Source of the DNA: Acetohalobium arabaticum DSM 5501
Lineage (GTDB): Bacteria > Bacillota > Halanaerobiia > Halobacteroidales > Acetohalobiaceae
Direction of reading: 5' to 3'
NCBI RefSeq assembly: GCF_000144695.1
Contig: NC_014378.1
Coordinates: 310,001 to 374,000, forward strand
Length of the DNA: 64,000 nucleotides
In this document: positions 56,644 to 64,000 of the stretch, one piece after another
Numbering within the stretch: position 1 is the stretch's first letter
Layout: every line of letters starts with the position of its first letter
Notes under the pieces: generated by a model
The model's database searches: none
Seen by the model: the letters and a program-made list of their open reading frames with translations, nothing else
What the model was told of the DNA's origin: nothing
Translations under genes and position numbers: made by a program

Positions 56644-56731
56644 TGGTGCCGAAGGTGGGAATCGAACCCACACGAGGCGAGGCCCCATTGGATTTTGAAT
56701 CCAACGCGTCTGCCAGTTCCGCCACTTCGGC
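56644..56731 (-). tRNA. trnL: tRNA-Leu (CAA)
   Basis: An 88-nt type II tRNA on the minus strand with acceptor GCCGAAG / CTTCGGC and A discriminator with encoded CCA. The anticodon stem TTGGA / TCCAA has loop TTCAAAA, anticodon CAA, which reads UUG. A long variable arm is present (GGGGCCTCGCCTCGT region), and the T-arm is GTGGGTTCGATTCCCAC. Confidence 0.95.
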
Positions 56732-56792
56732 ACATTTAGTATGATAACATAATGATTTACTTTTTGCAAGGGAAATTTACAAAAAATATTCA

Positions 56793-56960
56793 TTTGAGGT
56801 ATTGCAGTAATAGTCAATATGTATCCGCCGCTTGCCGTTCGTTCGACGTCCTGTCTCCGGGTCAGTTTTAAAAGTCGCTCTGGACACATATTGACTATTG
56901 ATAATAAGATAGATTACTATGATTATCACTAATAAAAGTTGCTGTAAAGGCATATTGATC
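56793..56960 (-). mobile_element. Intergenic repeat, copy 6 (module B remnant)
   Basis: Minus-strand module B with outer arms AATAGTCAATATGT(A/G)TCC (about 56812-56829 and 56880-56903 regions) and the conserved core GACGTCGAACGAACGGCAAG. The inner stem's second arm and its loop are deleted: AAACTGACCCGGA runs straight into GACAGGACGTC. Module A and both element ends are missing. Boundaries are approximate. Confidence 0.6.
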
Positions 56961-57010
56961 ATTTACAATATGATCTTGTAATTACAAAGTAGTTTTATTT
57001 TAATGGTTTT

Positions 57011-57043
57011 GTCTGTGTTTCTGTCTGTGTAAGTCTGTGTCTG
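57011..57043. repeat. Short degenerate tandem repeat (GTCTGTGT)
   Basis: Three copies of GTCTGTGT in 33 bases, spaced 12 and 10 bases apart, in the gap between repeat copy 6 and the SLH gene. No function is apparent. Confidence 0.5.
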
Positions 57044-57087
57044 AAGATGAAATTTATAACAGAGTCACCAATAAGTCATTTTACTTT

Positions 57088-58383
57088 CTATGACAGCAGA
57101 TCACTAGTCAAAACTTCTGCTGTTGCTCGCTGAATCAATTCAATCTCGGCCAGTCTTCGTAGTCTAGTCCAGTTCTGCTCTAAAAGTGCATCTGTTACAT
57201 CAACCGGGAGCCCGGCCTGAATAGCAACTGCTTCTACTAGTCGAGTTTTACCGAAGTCCTCTAAAGCATTCCAATCAGTATCCAGGATTGCTTTTGCTTC
57301 TTCATAGGTTAGACCTTGATTGATTAATTCCATTTCAATTCCTAATCGCATCTTTGGTTTTAGAAGTCCGTACTTTCCATTAGCAATTAGGTCAAGGTCA
57401 TTAGGAGTTACAAAGCCGTTGGTTATTTCGCTGACCTGTTCTTTAGCTTTGGATTCAATAACCTTTAGATCTCCCTGGGATAGATCCTTGACTTCGTCAG
57501 GATTAAAGATACCGCCGGTTAAGTCACTAACTTCAGTAGCTATATCATCAGTAGTAACCATTCCATAAGCTTTAAGATACTTAATCTTATTAAATTCATT
57601 AACGATAAGATGGAGGCTGTCATCAGTCATTAGACTATCTAAGTCTACCAGCCGATTATTGCGGCCGACTAAAGCATTGTTGGCTACATCTATAATTATT
57701 TCCGATCCATCCTGCTTTTGAACTCGGATTTTGTTTGATAGTGGATAAGCTGCTTTTAGGCTCCCGTCAATCACTCTTAATTTCAATGTCTGATTCAACA
57801 TCTTAGCTGCTTCGGCTCTGGTTACTTTATTATTAGGCCTGAAGCTCCCGTCAGGATAGCCGTCAATAATCTCTAATCTGCTAGCTAGATTAATGAAGTT
57901 ATTGGCCCAGTAATCCTCCGCAGGTATATCATCATAATTGATTCCCTTTAAGTTTATCTCCGTTTCAGTTTTATTCAGTTCCAAGGCCCTCATAAGCATA
58001 GTTACTAATTCAGCTCTGGAAATCTGCCGTTCCGGGCGGAAGGTGTTATCCGGATATCCAGTGATTATTTCCTGATGGACCAAAGCTGCAATATATCCTT
58101 TGGCCGGATGTGACTGAATATCAGTTAAATTAGTGACGCTGACTACATCTAAGTCCAGACCTTTAGCCAGTCCAACAGCAAATTCCCCCCTTGTAATCGG
58201 TTGTTGTGGTTTAAACTGTCCATCATAATAGGTTGATAGAATATTGTCTGCTAATAATTCAGTTATATGTGTATTAGCCCAATGCCCTTCGATGTCTGTT
58301 GCATAATTATTTGCCATAATCGGTAAACTGACTGCTACAATGAGTATTGCACTTAATATTATGCTGATTATTTTTTTCTGCAT
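57088..58383 (-). CDS. S-layer-homology (SLH) domain surface protein
   Basis: The 431-aa exported protein has a signal peptide (1-24, ending PIMANN). Three SLH domains follow (about 30-75, 92-135, 155-200), recognised by the repeated TRGEFAVGL / SRAELVTML / TRAEAAKML motifs and GYPDNTFRP / GYPDGSFRP. The remaining 230 residues are a mixed beta/helical region without a recognised domain. SLH triplets bind pyruvylated cell-wall polymer, so this is a cell-surface protein. The gene stands alone; a 220-base divergent region with a nested stem-loop lies upstream. Confidence 0.88.
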   Translation of the reverse strand: MQKKIISIILSAILIVAVSLPIMANNYATDIEGHWANTHITELLADNILSTYYDGQFKPQQPITRGEFAVGLAKGLDLDVVSVTNLTDIQSHPAKGYIAALVHQEIITGYPDNTFRPERQISRAELVTMLMRALELNKTETEINLKGINYDDIPAEDYWANNFINLASRLEIIDGYPDGSFRPNNKVTRAEAAKMLNQTLKLRVIDGSLKAAYPLSNKIRVQKQDGSEIIIDVANNALVGRNNRLVDLDSLMTDDSLHLIVNEFNKIKYLKAYGMVTTDDIATEVSDLTGGIFNPDEVKDLSQGDLKVIESKAKEQVSEITNGFVTPNDLDLIANGKYGLLKPKMRLGIEMELINQGLTYEEAKAILDTDWNALEDFGKTRLVEAVAIQAGLPVDVTDALLEQNWTRLRRLAEIELIQRATAEVLTSDLLS

Positions 58384-58445
58384 AGACAGAACTCCTCTCT
58401 TAAATTCTAATTAGATAATACCATAACAGATAAGTAATATCCATC

Positions 58446-58501
58446 CTTTAGCTAATGTAATTTATAGTCAGATTACAAAATCTGTGCCGGGTTAGCTAAA
58501 G
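58446..58501. other. Nested stem-loop in the SLH divergent promoter region
   Basis: A perfect 10-bp outer stem (CTTTAGCTAA 58446-58455 with TTAGCTAAAG 58492-58501) encloses a 6-bp hairpin (CAGATT 58469-58474 with AATCTG 58479-58484). It has no T run and does not match a riboswitch consensus I know. It could be an operator or the leader of either flanking gene. Confidence 0.4.
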
Positions 58502-58602
58502 AGGGGTAAGGTACCCTAAATTTCTAATTTTAACAGGGATTATTTATTCTTTGCTGAAGTATAATAAAAGGTAATAAATTTGGAATGGTAGGTGATTAAG
58601 TA

Positions 58603-59085
58603 ATGAAGAGGTTGATTATTCTATTTTTAATAATTGGAATGTTATCTTTTATGGTATTTGATTCAGGAGTAAACTTTCCTGCTAAGTTAGAAACAGTCGG
58701 TATTAACTGGACGATTATAGCGGAAGATGTATCACAGGTAGCAATGATGGTTAAGCAAAGTACAGCTAGTTTAATTAATATTATGTTTGGCAAGGATAAG
58801 GAAGTAGAGGAGGATATTGCTCGTTATGATGCAGGAGAAATGCATCTGGAAGGTGAGATAAAAAAGATCTCTGATAATCCACGGGCAATTCATATTAAGT
58901 TGCATATGAGTGATATAAATGATAAAGTAGATAATCCAATAGAGATTGCTTCTAGGGCAGTCTTTAAGATTAAAGAAGATAAGGCAACTTTTCGTAGTTT
59001 ACAGATAGGCGATATAGTAGGAATTATTATTAATCCCCAAGGTAAAGCAAGAAAGATCACCGTTTATAATCGACCACAGCAATAA
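58603..59085 (+). CDS. Unknown membrane-anchored protein (160 aa)
   Basis: I do not recognise this protein. It has an N-terminal hydrophobic helix (residues 3-20), a mixed segment with a second weakly hydrophobic helix (about 36-66) and a charged C-terminal domain (about 78-158). The latter has alternating strands (MHLEGEIKKISDN, IGDIVGIIINPQGKARKITV) that suggest a small beta-barrel. It probably faces outside the cell. SD TAGGTGA. It lies directly upstream of the omegaRNA/IscB element and would be next to polA without it. Confidence 0.65.
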   Translation: MKRLIILFLIIGMLSFMVFDSGVNFPAKLETVGINWTIIAEDVSQVAMMVKQSTASLINIMFGKDKEVEEDIARYDAGEMHLEGEIKKISDNPRAIHIKLHMSDINDKVDNPIEIASRAVFKIKEDKATFRSLQIGDIVGIIINPQGKARKITVYNRPQQ

Positions 59086-59135
59086 AGGAGCTATGAAACA
59101 GCTTGTAAATACCTATTTAATGTCATTTAAAATTA

Positions 59136-59400
59136 GGTAAAGTTCTTCATTGCTCTCCAGGCTCAGCAAGTGTAGAGAGCAGAAATGTTCTTAGCATGAT
59201 GAGCTACGTTATTTGGTTAAAGAGTGTAATGCTCGACAAGGCTATCACACCCTCGAATGTATCCCATCAGTTCTAGGCTCTGTGGCAGTTAGGAAGAACG
59301 CTTACCTAAGTCAACTGATAAGGTAGCCTAACACCGAAACTGCATAAGCCCCATTTGACATTGCCGAGAAGGGAAGTTCCCGTTAAGGAGGTCGCCAGAG
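59136..59400 (+). ncRNA. omegaRNA (HEARO RNA) of the IscB system
   Basis: The 250-300-base noncoding segment directly before iscB matches the omegaRNA/HEARO layout. A first stem GCTCTC (59152-59157) pairs with GAGAGC (59175-59180), several further stems and a pseudoknot-like pairing follow (ATCAGTT near 59268 with AACTGAT near 59314), and the RNA runs into the iscB ribosome site AAGGAGGT (59385-59392). In characterised IscB systems the guide is about 16 nt at the 5' end just before the first stem. By that rule the guide is about 59136-59151 (GGTAAAGTTCTTCATT). The exact 5' end is an estimate. Confidence 0.85.
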
Positions 59401-60657
59401 ATGGCAATTAACTATGCTTTTGTATTAGACAATGAAGGTAAAATGTTAGATCCGACTAAAGCTAAGAAAGCATGGTATTTAATTCGACAAGGTAAAGCTG
59501 AATTAGTCGAAGAGTATCCACTTATTATTCAATTAAATAGGACAGTGCCTAGCAGTCAAATTAATGATGACGAGATAGTACTAGGTATTGATGATGGTGC
59601 TAAATATGTAGGTGTTGCTTTAGTGCAGGATTGCAAGACTAAAAATAAAGTATTATTCAAGGCTAAAATGAAACAGCGCCAAGATGTATCTGCTAAAATG
59701 GAAGAACGAAATGATTACCGTGGATATCGTAGATCACATAAAAGATATCGACCAAAAAGATTCGATAATCGCTTTGCCAGTAAGAGAAAAGGTAGACTAC
59801 CGCCGAGCATTAAACAAAGGAAACAAGCGATTTTGCGAGTAGTTAAACATTTAAGCAAGCATATTCGGTTAGATAAGATAATTTTAGAGGATGTTTCCAT
59901 AGATATTCGTAAACTAACCGAAGGTGAAGAGTTATATAGTTGGCAGTATCAAGAATCTAATCGACTTGATGAAAATCTTCGCAAAGCTACTTTGAAGCGT
60001 GATGATTATACCTGCCAATTATGCGAAGTAGAAGATACTATGCTTCATGCCCACCATATTATACCAGTAAGAGATGGTGGAGCTGACAGTATCTATAATC
60101 TAATTACTTTGTGTGCTGATTGTCATAACAATAAAGTAGATAATAATGAATATAAGTACAAAGATCAACTTTTAACTAAAATTGATGGAAAAGAATTAAA
60201 TTTAAAACCAGCAATGCATGTAATGCAGGGTAAAAGTTGGTTAAGAGAAGAGTTATCAACCATGGCTAAGTTAGAAATTACTACAGGCGGGGATACAGCT
60301 AATCGCAGAATTGATTATAATATTGAGAAAACTCATTCCAATGATGCAATCTGCATTACTGGGTTGTTACCAATAGATAGATTAGATATCAAAGGATACT
60401 TTATCAAGCCGTTGCGTAAGAAAAGAGCAAGCAAGATAGACTCTCTAGGTGATTTTAAGCACCGAGATGTGATTCGCTACATTAAAAGGGATGGAACAAC
60501 TTATCTAGGCTATATTACTGCTTTACGAGTTAAAAACAACAAATATAACTCTAAAGTATGTAATTTTACTACTTTAGATGGTGAAAAGACATTTAGAGGA
60601 TACGGGTTGACCAATTTAACTTTAGTAAATAGACCGCAGGGTCTAATGATTATTTAA
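59401..60657 (+). CDS. iscB: IscB RNA-guided nuclease (RuvC + HNH)
   Basis: The 418-aa Cas9-ancestor nuclease of IS200/IS605-type elements uses omegaRNA to cut DNA. Domain order is complete: an N-terminal PLMP-like segment (LDPTKAKKAWYLIRQGKAEL, 16-35), RuvC-I with Asp64 (LGIDDG), an Arg-rich bridge helix (about 100-131) and RuvC-II with Glu163 (ILEDVS). The HNH follows (CQLC 205-208, HAHHI with His218/219, CADCH 238-242), then RuvC-III (His312, Asp315 in THSNDA) and a C-terminal TAM/RNA-interacting domain. All expected catalytic residues are present, so it looks functional. No tnpA transposase is adjacent, so movement would need one supplied in trans. Confidence 0.93.
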   Translation: MAINYAFVLDNEGKMLDPTKAKKAWYLIRQGKAELVEEYPLIIQLNRTVPSSQINDDEIVLGIDDGAKYVGVALVQDCKTKNKVLFKAKMKQRQDVSAKMEERNDYRGYRRSHKRYRPKRFDNRFASKRKGRLPPSIKQRKQAILRVVKHLSKHIRLDKIILEDVSIDIRKLTEGEELYSWQYQESNRLDENLRKATLKRDDYTCQLCEVEDTMLHAHHIIPVRDGGADSIYNLITLCADCHNNKVDNNEYKYKDQLLTKIDGKELNLKPAMHVMQGKSWLREELSTMAKLEITTGGDTANRRIDYNIEKTHSNDAICITGLLPIDRLDIKGYFIKPLRKKRASKIDSLGDFKHRDVIRYIKRDGTTYLGYITALRVKNNKYNSKVCNFTTLDGEKTFRGYGLTNLTLVNRPQGLMII

Positions 60658-60662
60658 CATTT

Positions 60663-60732
60663 AAAAGGAGGTGTCGAACCTGGTTATAAGTTAATTAGTT
60701 TTGAGTAGCTTTTTATAACCAGGCTAATTATG
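60663..60732 (+). promoter_or_regulatory. polA translation-initiation region with hairpin between SD and ATG
   Basis: The only good Shine-Dalgarno before polA, AAAAGGAGGTG (60663-60673), is 58 bases from the ATG (60730). Between them is a perfect 11-bp hairpin, CCTGGTTATAA (60679-60689) with TTATAACCAGG (60713-60723). Folding it would leave about 13 bases between SD and ATG. It may be the right end of the IscB element or a structural control of polA translation. Confidence 0.6.
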
Positions 60733-63348
60733 GAAGATAAAAAAGAGCTATTCTTATTAGATGGAAGCAGTTTATTACATCGCGCCTTTTATGCTCTGCC
60801 TGAGAGTTTACAGACTTCAGATGGTGAGTATACCAATGGCGTATTTGGATTTACTAAGATGCTTCTGCGTTTAATTGAGGAAGAAGATCCGGACAGTTTA
60901 GCTGTTGCTTTTGATCTGGCCGGTCCTACCTTTCGGCATGAAGAGTATGAAGAGTATAAGGCCAACCGCAAAGAAACGCCGGATAAATTGAAGCCGCAGT
61001 TTGGATTAATGAAAGAAGTTTTAGAGGCTTTCAGAATTCCAGTAGTAGAATTAGAAGGATATGAAGCTGATGATATTATAGGGACTCTGGCCCGCCAGGC
61101 TGAAGAAGAAGGCTATCAGGTAACGATTGTAACCGGAGATCGAGATGCTCTTCAGTTAGTAACCGAGCAGACTAAAATAAGATATACTAAGCGGGGAATT
61201 ACTAATATAGTTGATTATGATCTGGAAAAGGTAGAAGAAGAGTATGAATTAGAACCGCGGAAGTTAATCGATAAAAAAGGATTAATGGGGGATAAATCCG
61301 ATAATATTCCAGGGGTTGACGGTATTGGAAAGAAGACTTCGACTAAGCTCCTCCATCAGTTCGGCAGTTTAGAGGAAGTATTGGATAATATTGATCAAGT
61401 ATCAGGTAAGAAGAGAAAACAGACCTTAAAAGAACAGGCCGATAGAGCAAGGATGAGTAAGAAGTTAGCCACGATTAAGCTCGATGTACCGATAGAATGT
61501 GATTTAGATGAATTTAAGCTAGAAGAGCCTGATCAGGAGAAGTTAATTAATATTCTTAGTAGGTTGGAATTTAATAGTCTGTTGAAGGAATTTGGAGGCC
61601 ATGAAACTCTTAATCTTACTGGTGGTTTCGAAGTTATTACCGATTTAACAGAGATAGATAGGGTATTGTCTATGCTTGATGAGGTAGAGAGCTTTGGGTT
61701 TAAATTCAATTTTGCCAGCACTAAACTGTATCAGCAGAAAGTAGAAGGCTTGACAGTAGCCAGTGATGAAGAAGCTTGCTATATCGATACTTCAGACTTA
61801 GATTTAGCTGAATTAATCGATAAACTGCAGCCTTATTTCGAGGATTATGAGCTTAATAAACTGAGTCTGAATACAAAAGAGAACCTAATTTATTTAAAAG
61901 AACAGGGAGTAGAAGTTAAAGGCATAAGCTTTGATCCACTACTGGCTGATTATCTTCTTCGTCCGTCGGCTAAAGAGCAGGACTTAGAGAGCATTCTAAC
62001 TGATCAACTACAGATGGAGCTAGAGAAGACAGAGAGTGAAGCTGAAACCGAAGTACAGCAGGTGCGGATTCTATTTAAATTACAGGATAAATTAACTGAT
62101 AAGTTAGCCGATAAAGGTTTAATGGAACTCTTTATTGATGTAGAGCTGCCGTTGATTCCTATCCTGGCTCAGATGGAGCTGAATGGAATAGCAGTTGATC
62201 AGGATATGATTCAGGAATTATCAAATAAATTGGAGGAAAAGCTGGATTCGCTCCGCAGTCGGGCTTATGAATTAGCAGGAGAAGAATTCAATCTTAACTC
62301 TCCTAAGCAGTTAGGAGAGATTCTATTTGAGAAACTGGGGCTGCCGGTAATCAAACGGACTAAGACCGGTTATTCGACCAGTGCTTCAGTACTGGAAAAG
62401 CTAGAGGATAAGCATGAGATTGTACCTTTGATTTTAGAATACCGTAAATACCAGAAGTTAAAATCAACCTATGTTGATCCGCTGCCAGATCTAATTAATC
62501 CTAAGACGGAGCGGATTCACACTTCCTTTAATCAGTTGGTGACAGCTACTGGGAGGCTCAGCAGCACTGAACCCAATCTCCAGAATATACCGATTCGGAC
62601 TGAGGAAGGTCGAAGGATTAGAAAGGTATTTGTAGCTGAGGAAAGAAAGGAATTATTGGCTGTTGATTATTCACAGATAGAATTAAGGGTTTTAGCCCAT
62701 ATTTCCCAGGATGAGAACCTGATTGCTGCTTATCGAGAGGGCCAGGATATCCATACCAAAACAGCAGCCGAAGTATTCGGCCTGGAAGCATCTGAAGTTA
62801 GCTATCAGCAGCGCCGTCGGGCTAAAGCAATTAATTTTGGAATTGCCTACGGTATAAGTCCCTGGGGATTAGCAAAAGATATTAATGTCAGCAAACAAGA
62901 GGCTGAAGATTACATAAATCAGTACTTAAACCGTTATCCTAAGGTCAAAGAGTATATGGACCACCAGATCAAGCAGGCCAAAGAAGAAGGTTATGTAACT
63001 ACTATTCTGAACCGCCGCCGCTATCTGCCGGAGATTAACAGCAGCAATTATCACCGCCGCAGCTTTGGCGAACGAATGGCCATTAATACTCCGATTCAGG
63101 GCAGTGCAGCCGATATTATGAAGCTGGCTATGCTGGAGTCGGCCCGAGTTTTAGATGAACGGGAACTGGATACGAAGATACTACTTCAGGTGCATGATGA
63201 ATTGATCTTTGAAGTGCCGCCTGAAGAATTAGAAGAAGTCCAGCAGGTAATTAAAGCAGAGATGGAAGATGTAATTGAGTTGGATGTACCGCTTAAAGTA
63301 GATCTCAAAGTTGGTTCTAACTGGCGGGATATGAATGAAGTCAAGTAG
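60730..63348 (+). CDS. polA: DNA polymerase I
   Basis: The 872-aa protein has a 5' nuclease domain (residues 1-290; LDGSSLLHRAFYALP, VTGDRDALQLV, GDKSDNIPGVDGIGKKTS) and a degenerate 3'-5' exonuclease domain. It ends with a family A polymerase: motif A DYSQIELRVLAHIS, motif B RRRAKAINFGIAYG, motif C LLQVHDELIFEV. The proofreading DXE motif is missing (SFGFKFNFAST at that place), as in many Gram-positive PolA, so it should fill gaps and remove primers without editing. The ATG has no SD at the usual distance. tldD follows 21 bases after the stop. Confidence 0.96.
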   Translation: MEDKKELFLLDGSSLLHRAFYALPESLQTSDGEYTNGVFGFTKMLLRLIEEEDPDSLAVAFDLAGPTFRHEEYEEYKANRKETPDKLKPQFGLMKEVLEAFRIPVVELEGYEADDIIGTLARQAEEEGYQVTIVTGDRDALQLVTEQTKIRYTKRGITNIVDYDLEKVEEEYELEPRKLIDKKGLMGDKSDNIPGVDGIGKKTSTKLLHQFGSLEEVLDNIDQVSGKKRKQTLKEQADRARMSKKLATIKLDVPIECDLDEFKLEEPDQEKLINILSRLEFNSLLKEFGGHETLNLTGGFEVITDLTEIDRVLSMLDEVESFGFKFNFASTKLYQQKVEGLTVASDEEACYIDTSDLDLAELIDKLQPYFEDYELNKLSLNTKENLIYLKEQGVEVKGISFDPLLADYLLRPSAKEQDLESILTDQLQMELEKTESEAETEVQQVRILFKLQDKLTDKLADKGLMELFIDVELPLIPILAQMELNGIAVDQDMIQELSNKLEEKLDSLRSRAYELAGEEFNLNSPKQLGEILFEKLGLPVIKRTKTGYSTSASVLEKLEDKHEIVPLILEYRKYQKLKSTYVDPLPDLINPKTERIHTSFNQLVTATGRLSSTEPNLQNIPIRTEEGRRIRKVFVAEERKELLAVDYSQIELRVLAHISQDENLIAAYREGQDIHTKTAAEVFGLEASEVSYQQRRRAKAINFGIAYGISPWGLAKDINVSKQEAEDYINQYLNRYPKVKEYMDHQIKQAKEEGYVTTILNRRRYLPEINSSNYHRRSFGERMAINTPIQGSAADIMKLAMLESARVLDERELDTKILLQVHDELIFEVPPEELEEVQQVIKAEMEDVIELDVPLKVDLKVGSNWRDMNEVK

Positions 63349-63369
63349 ATTAATTAGGAGGGTAAGTAG

Positions 63370-64000
63370 ATGTTAAGTGAAGAAAGAATTGATAAAGTAC
63401 TAAAGTCTGCCTTGGATAAAGGCGGAGAATTTGCTGAACTCTTCTTCGAAAAGAAAGAGAGTAATCAGCTCAGTATGGAGAGCAGTAGATTGGAAAAAGT
63501 AAAGACAGGATTTGATTTAGGAGTAGGTATCCGCGTGATCAATGGAGATCAGGTTTCCTATGCCTATACGGATGATATTACATTGGATTCACTGTTAAAG
63601 ACAGCTAAGGCAGCCGGAACAGCCAGCAAGTATAATGAAGATGTAACAATTAATAATTTACAGCAGAAGAATACTGATTCAGTCCATCAGATTGAGGTTA
63701 GACCGGAGACAGTAGAGAAGCTGAAGAAGAAAGAAGTACTTAAGACAGCCGATAAATCAGCCCGTAGTGTTGACCAAAGAATTCAACAGGTAATGGTCAG
63801 TTATATAGATTATTATCAACAGGTCTTGATTGCTAACTCAACAGGACTTTTAGTTGAGGATGAGCGGGTAAGAACCCGGCTGATGGTTAATGCAATTGCC
63901 TCCGATGGTAAGATTATTCAAACAGGCCGCGAGACGCCAGGGAAACATGTCGGATTCGAGTTGTTCGATGAGTATTCGCCAGAAGAAGTAGGAAAGAAGG
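63370..64000 (+). CDS. tldD: TldD/PmbA-family metalloprotease, N-terminal part (runs off the window)
   Basis: The frame is open from ATG 63370 (SD TAGGAGGG) to the window end, at least 210 residues of an expected 450 or so. The start MLSEERIDKVLKSALDKGGE, FAELFFEKKESNQLSMES, VGIRVINGDQVSYAYTDDI and ANSTGLLVEDERVRTRL match the N-terminal domain of TldD. TldD with TldE/PmbA forms a protease that processes modified peptides. The HEXXH-type metal site is beyond the window. It is in the same direction as polA with a short gap. Confidence 0.88.
   Translation, partial: MLSEERIDKVLKSALDKGGEFAELFFEKKESNQLSMESSRLEKVKTGFDLGVGIRVINGDQVSYAYTDDITLDSLLKTAKAAGTASKYNEDVTINNLQQKNTDSVHQIEVRPETVEKLKKKEVLKTADKSARSVDQRIQQVMVSYIDYYQQVLIANSTGLLVEDERVRTRLMVNAIASDGKIIQTGRETPGKHVGFELFDEYSPEEVGKK

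Noticed and set aside
56455-56889. 144-codon minus-strand frame
   Set aside because: It spans tRNA-Leu and part of repeat copy 6, so it is a chance open frame over RNA and repeat sequence.

Overview
The window is a 64 kb chromosomal stretch of a low-GC bacterium with Firmicutes-type gene order: rapZ-yvcK-whiA-rpoN next to cggR-gap-pgk-tpiA-gpmI-eno-secG, and rnr-smpB-ssrA. The mix of acidic proteins, a Na+/H+ antiporter, a membrane pyrophosphatase, lactate dehydrogenase, GH57/GT4 alpha-glucan genes and bacillithiol genes fits a fermentative, probably anaerobic and halophilic Clostridia-like organism. Halanaerobiales/Halobacteroidaceae is my best guess, but this is inference and not a sequence match.

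Layout. 1-5.5 kb: nucleotide excision repair (end of uvrB, uvrA, uvrC). 5.6-8.7 kb, minus strand: an antiporter, a CBS-pair protein and a PfkB-family protein with degraded kinase motifs, then a small acidic protein. 9.5-16.9 kb: L-lactate dehydrogenase, a CsoR-type copper sensor, an RseC-like protein, a HAD phosphatase, adenosine deaminase and bshC-bshB1-bshA. 17-21 kb: phosphohexomutase, DUF123 nuclease, nicotinate phosphoribosyltransferase, glucokinase. 21-29 kb: an alpha-glucan region (glucodextranase-C-like surface protein, lone starch-binding module, DUF4912 protein, GH57 branching-type enzyme, GT4 synthase, nucleotidyltransferase/pseudo-mutase fusion). 29-32 kb: a lone PTS IIC-like membrane protein and two PHP phosphoesterases. 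32-37 kb: rapZ, yvcK, whiA, rpoN. 37.5-45 kb: the glycolytic operon and secG. 45-53.5 kb: hppA, an ASKHA/ferredoxin protein, a thioesterase, an HD protein, rnr, smpB, tmRNA and tRNA-Trp. 53.7-56.7 kb: a decayed island (integrase remnant, orphan histidine kinase, HelD remnant) ending at tRNA-Leu. 57-59 kb: an SLH protein and an unknown membrane protein. 59.1-60.7 kb: an IscB nuclease with its omega (HEARO) RNA. 60.7-64 kb: polA and the start of tldD.

The two most unusual things are these. (1) The IscB/omegaRNA element lies directly upstream of polA, and an 11-bp hairpin separates polA's apparent ribosome-binding site from its start codon. (2) Six full or partial copies of an intergenic repeat family (280-590 bp) have terminal inverted repeats like a MITE. 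They also carry an inner module whose stems differ between copies yet stay base-paired, which suggests selection on a fold. I do not recognise this family.
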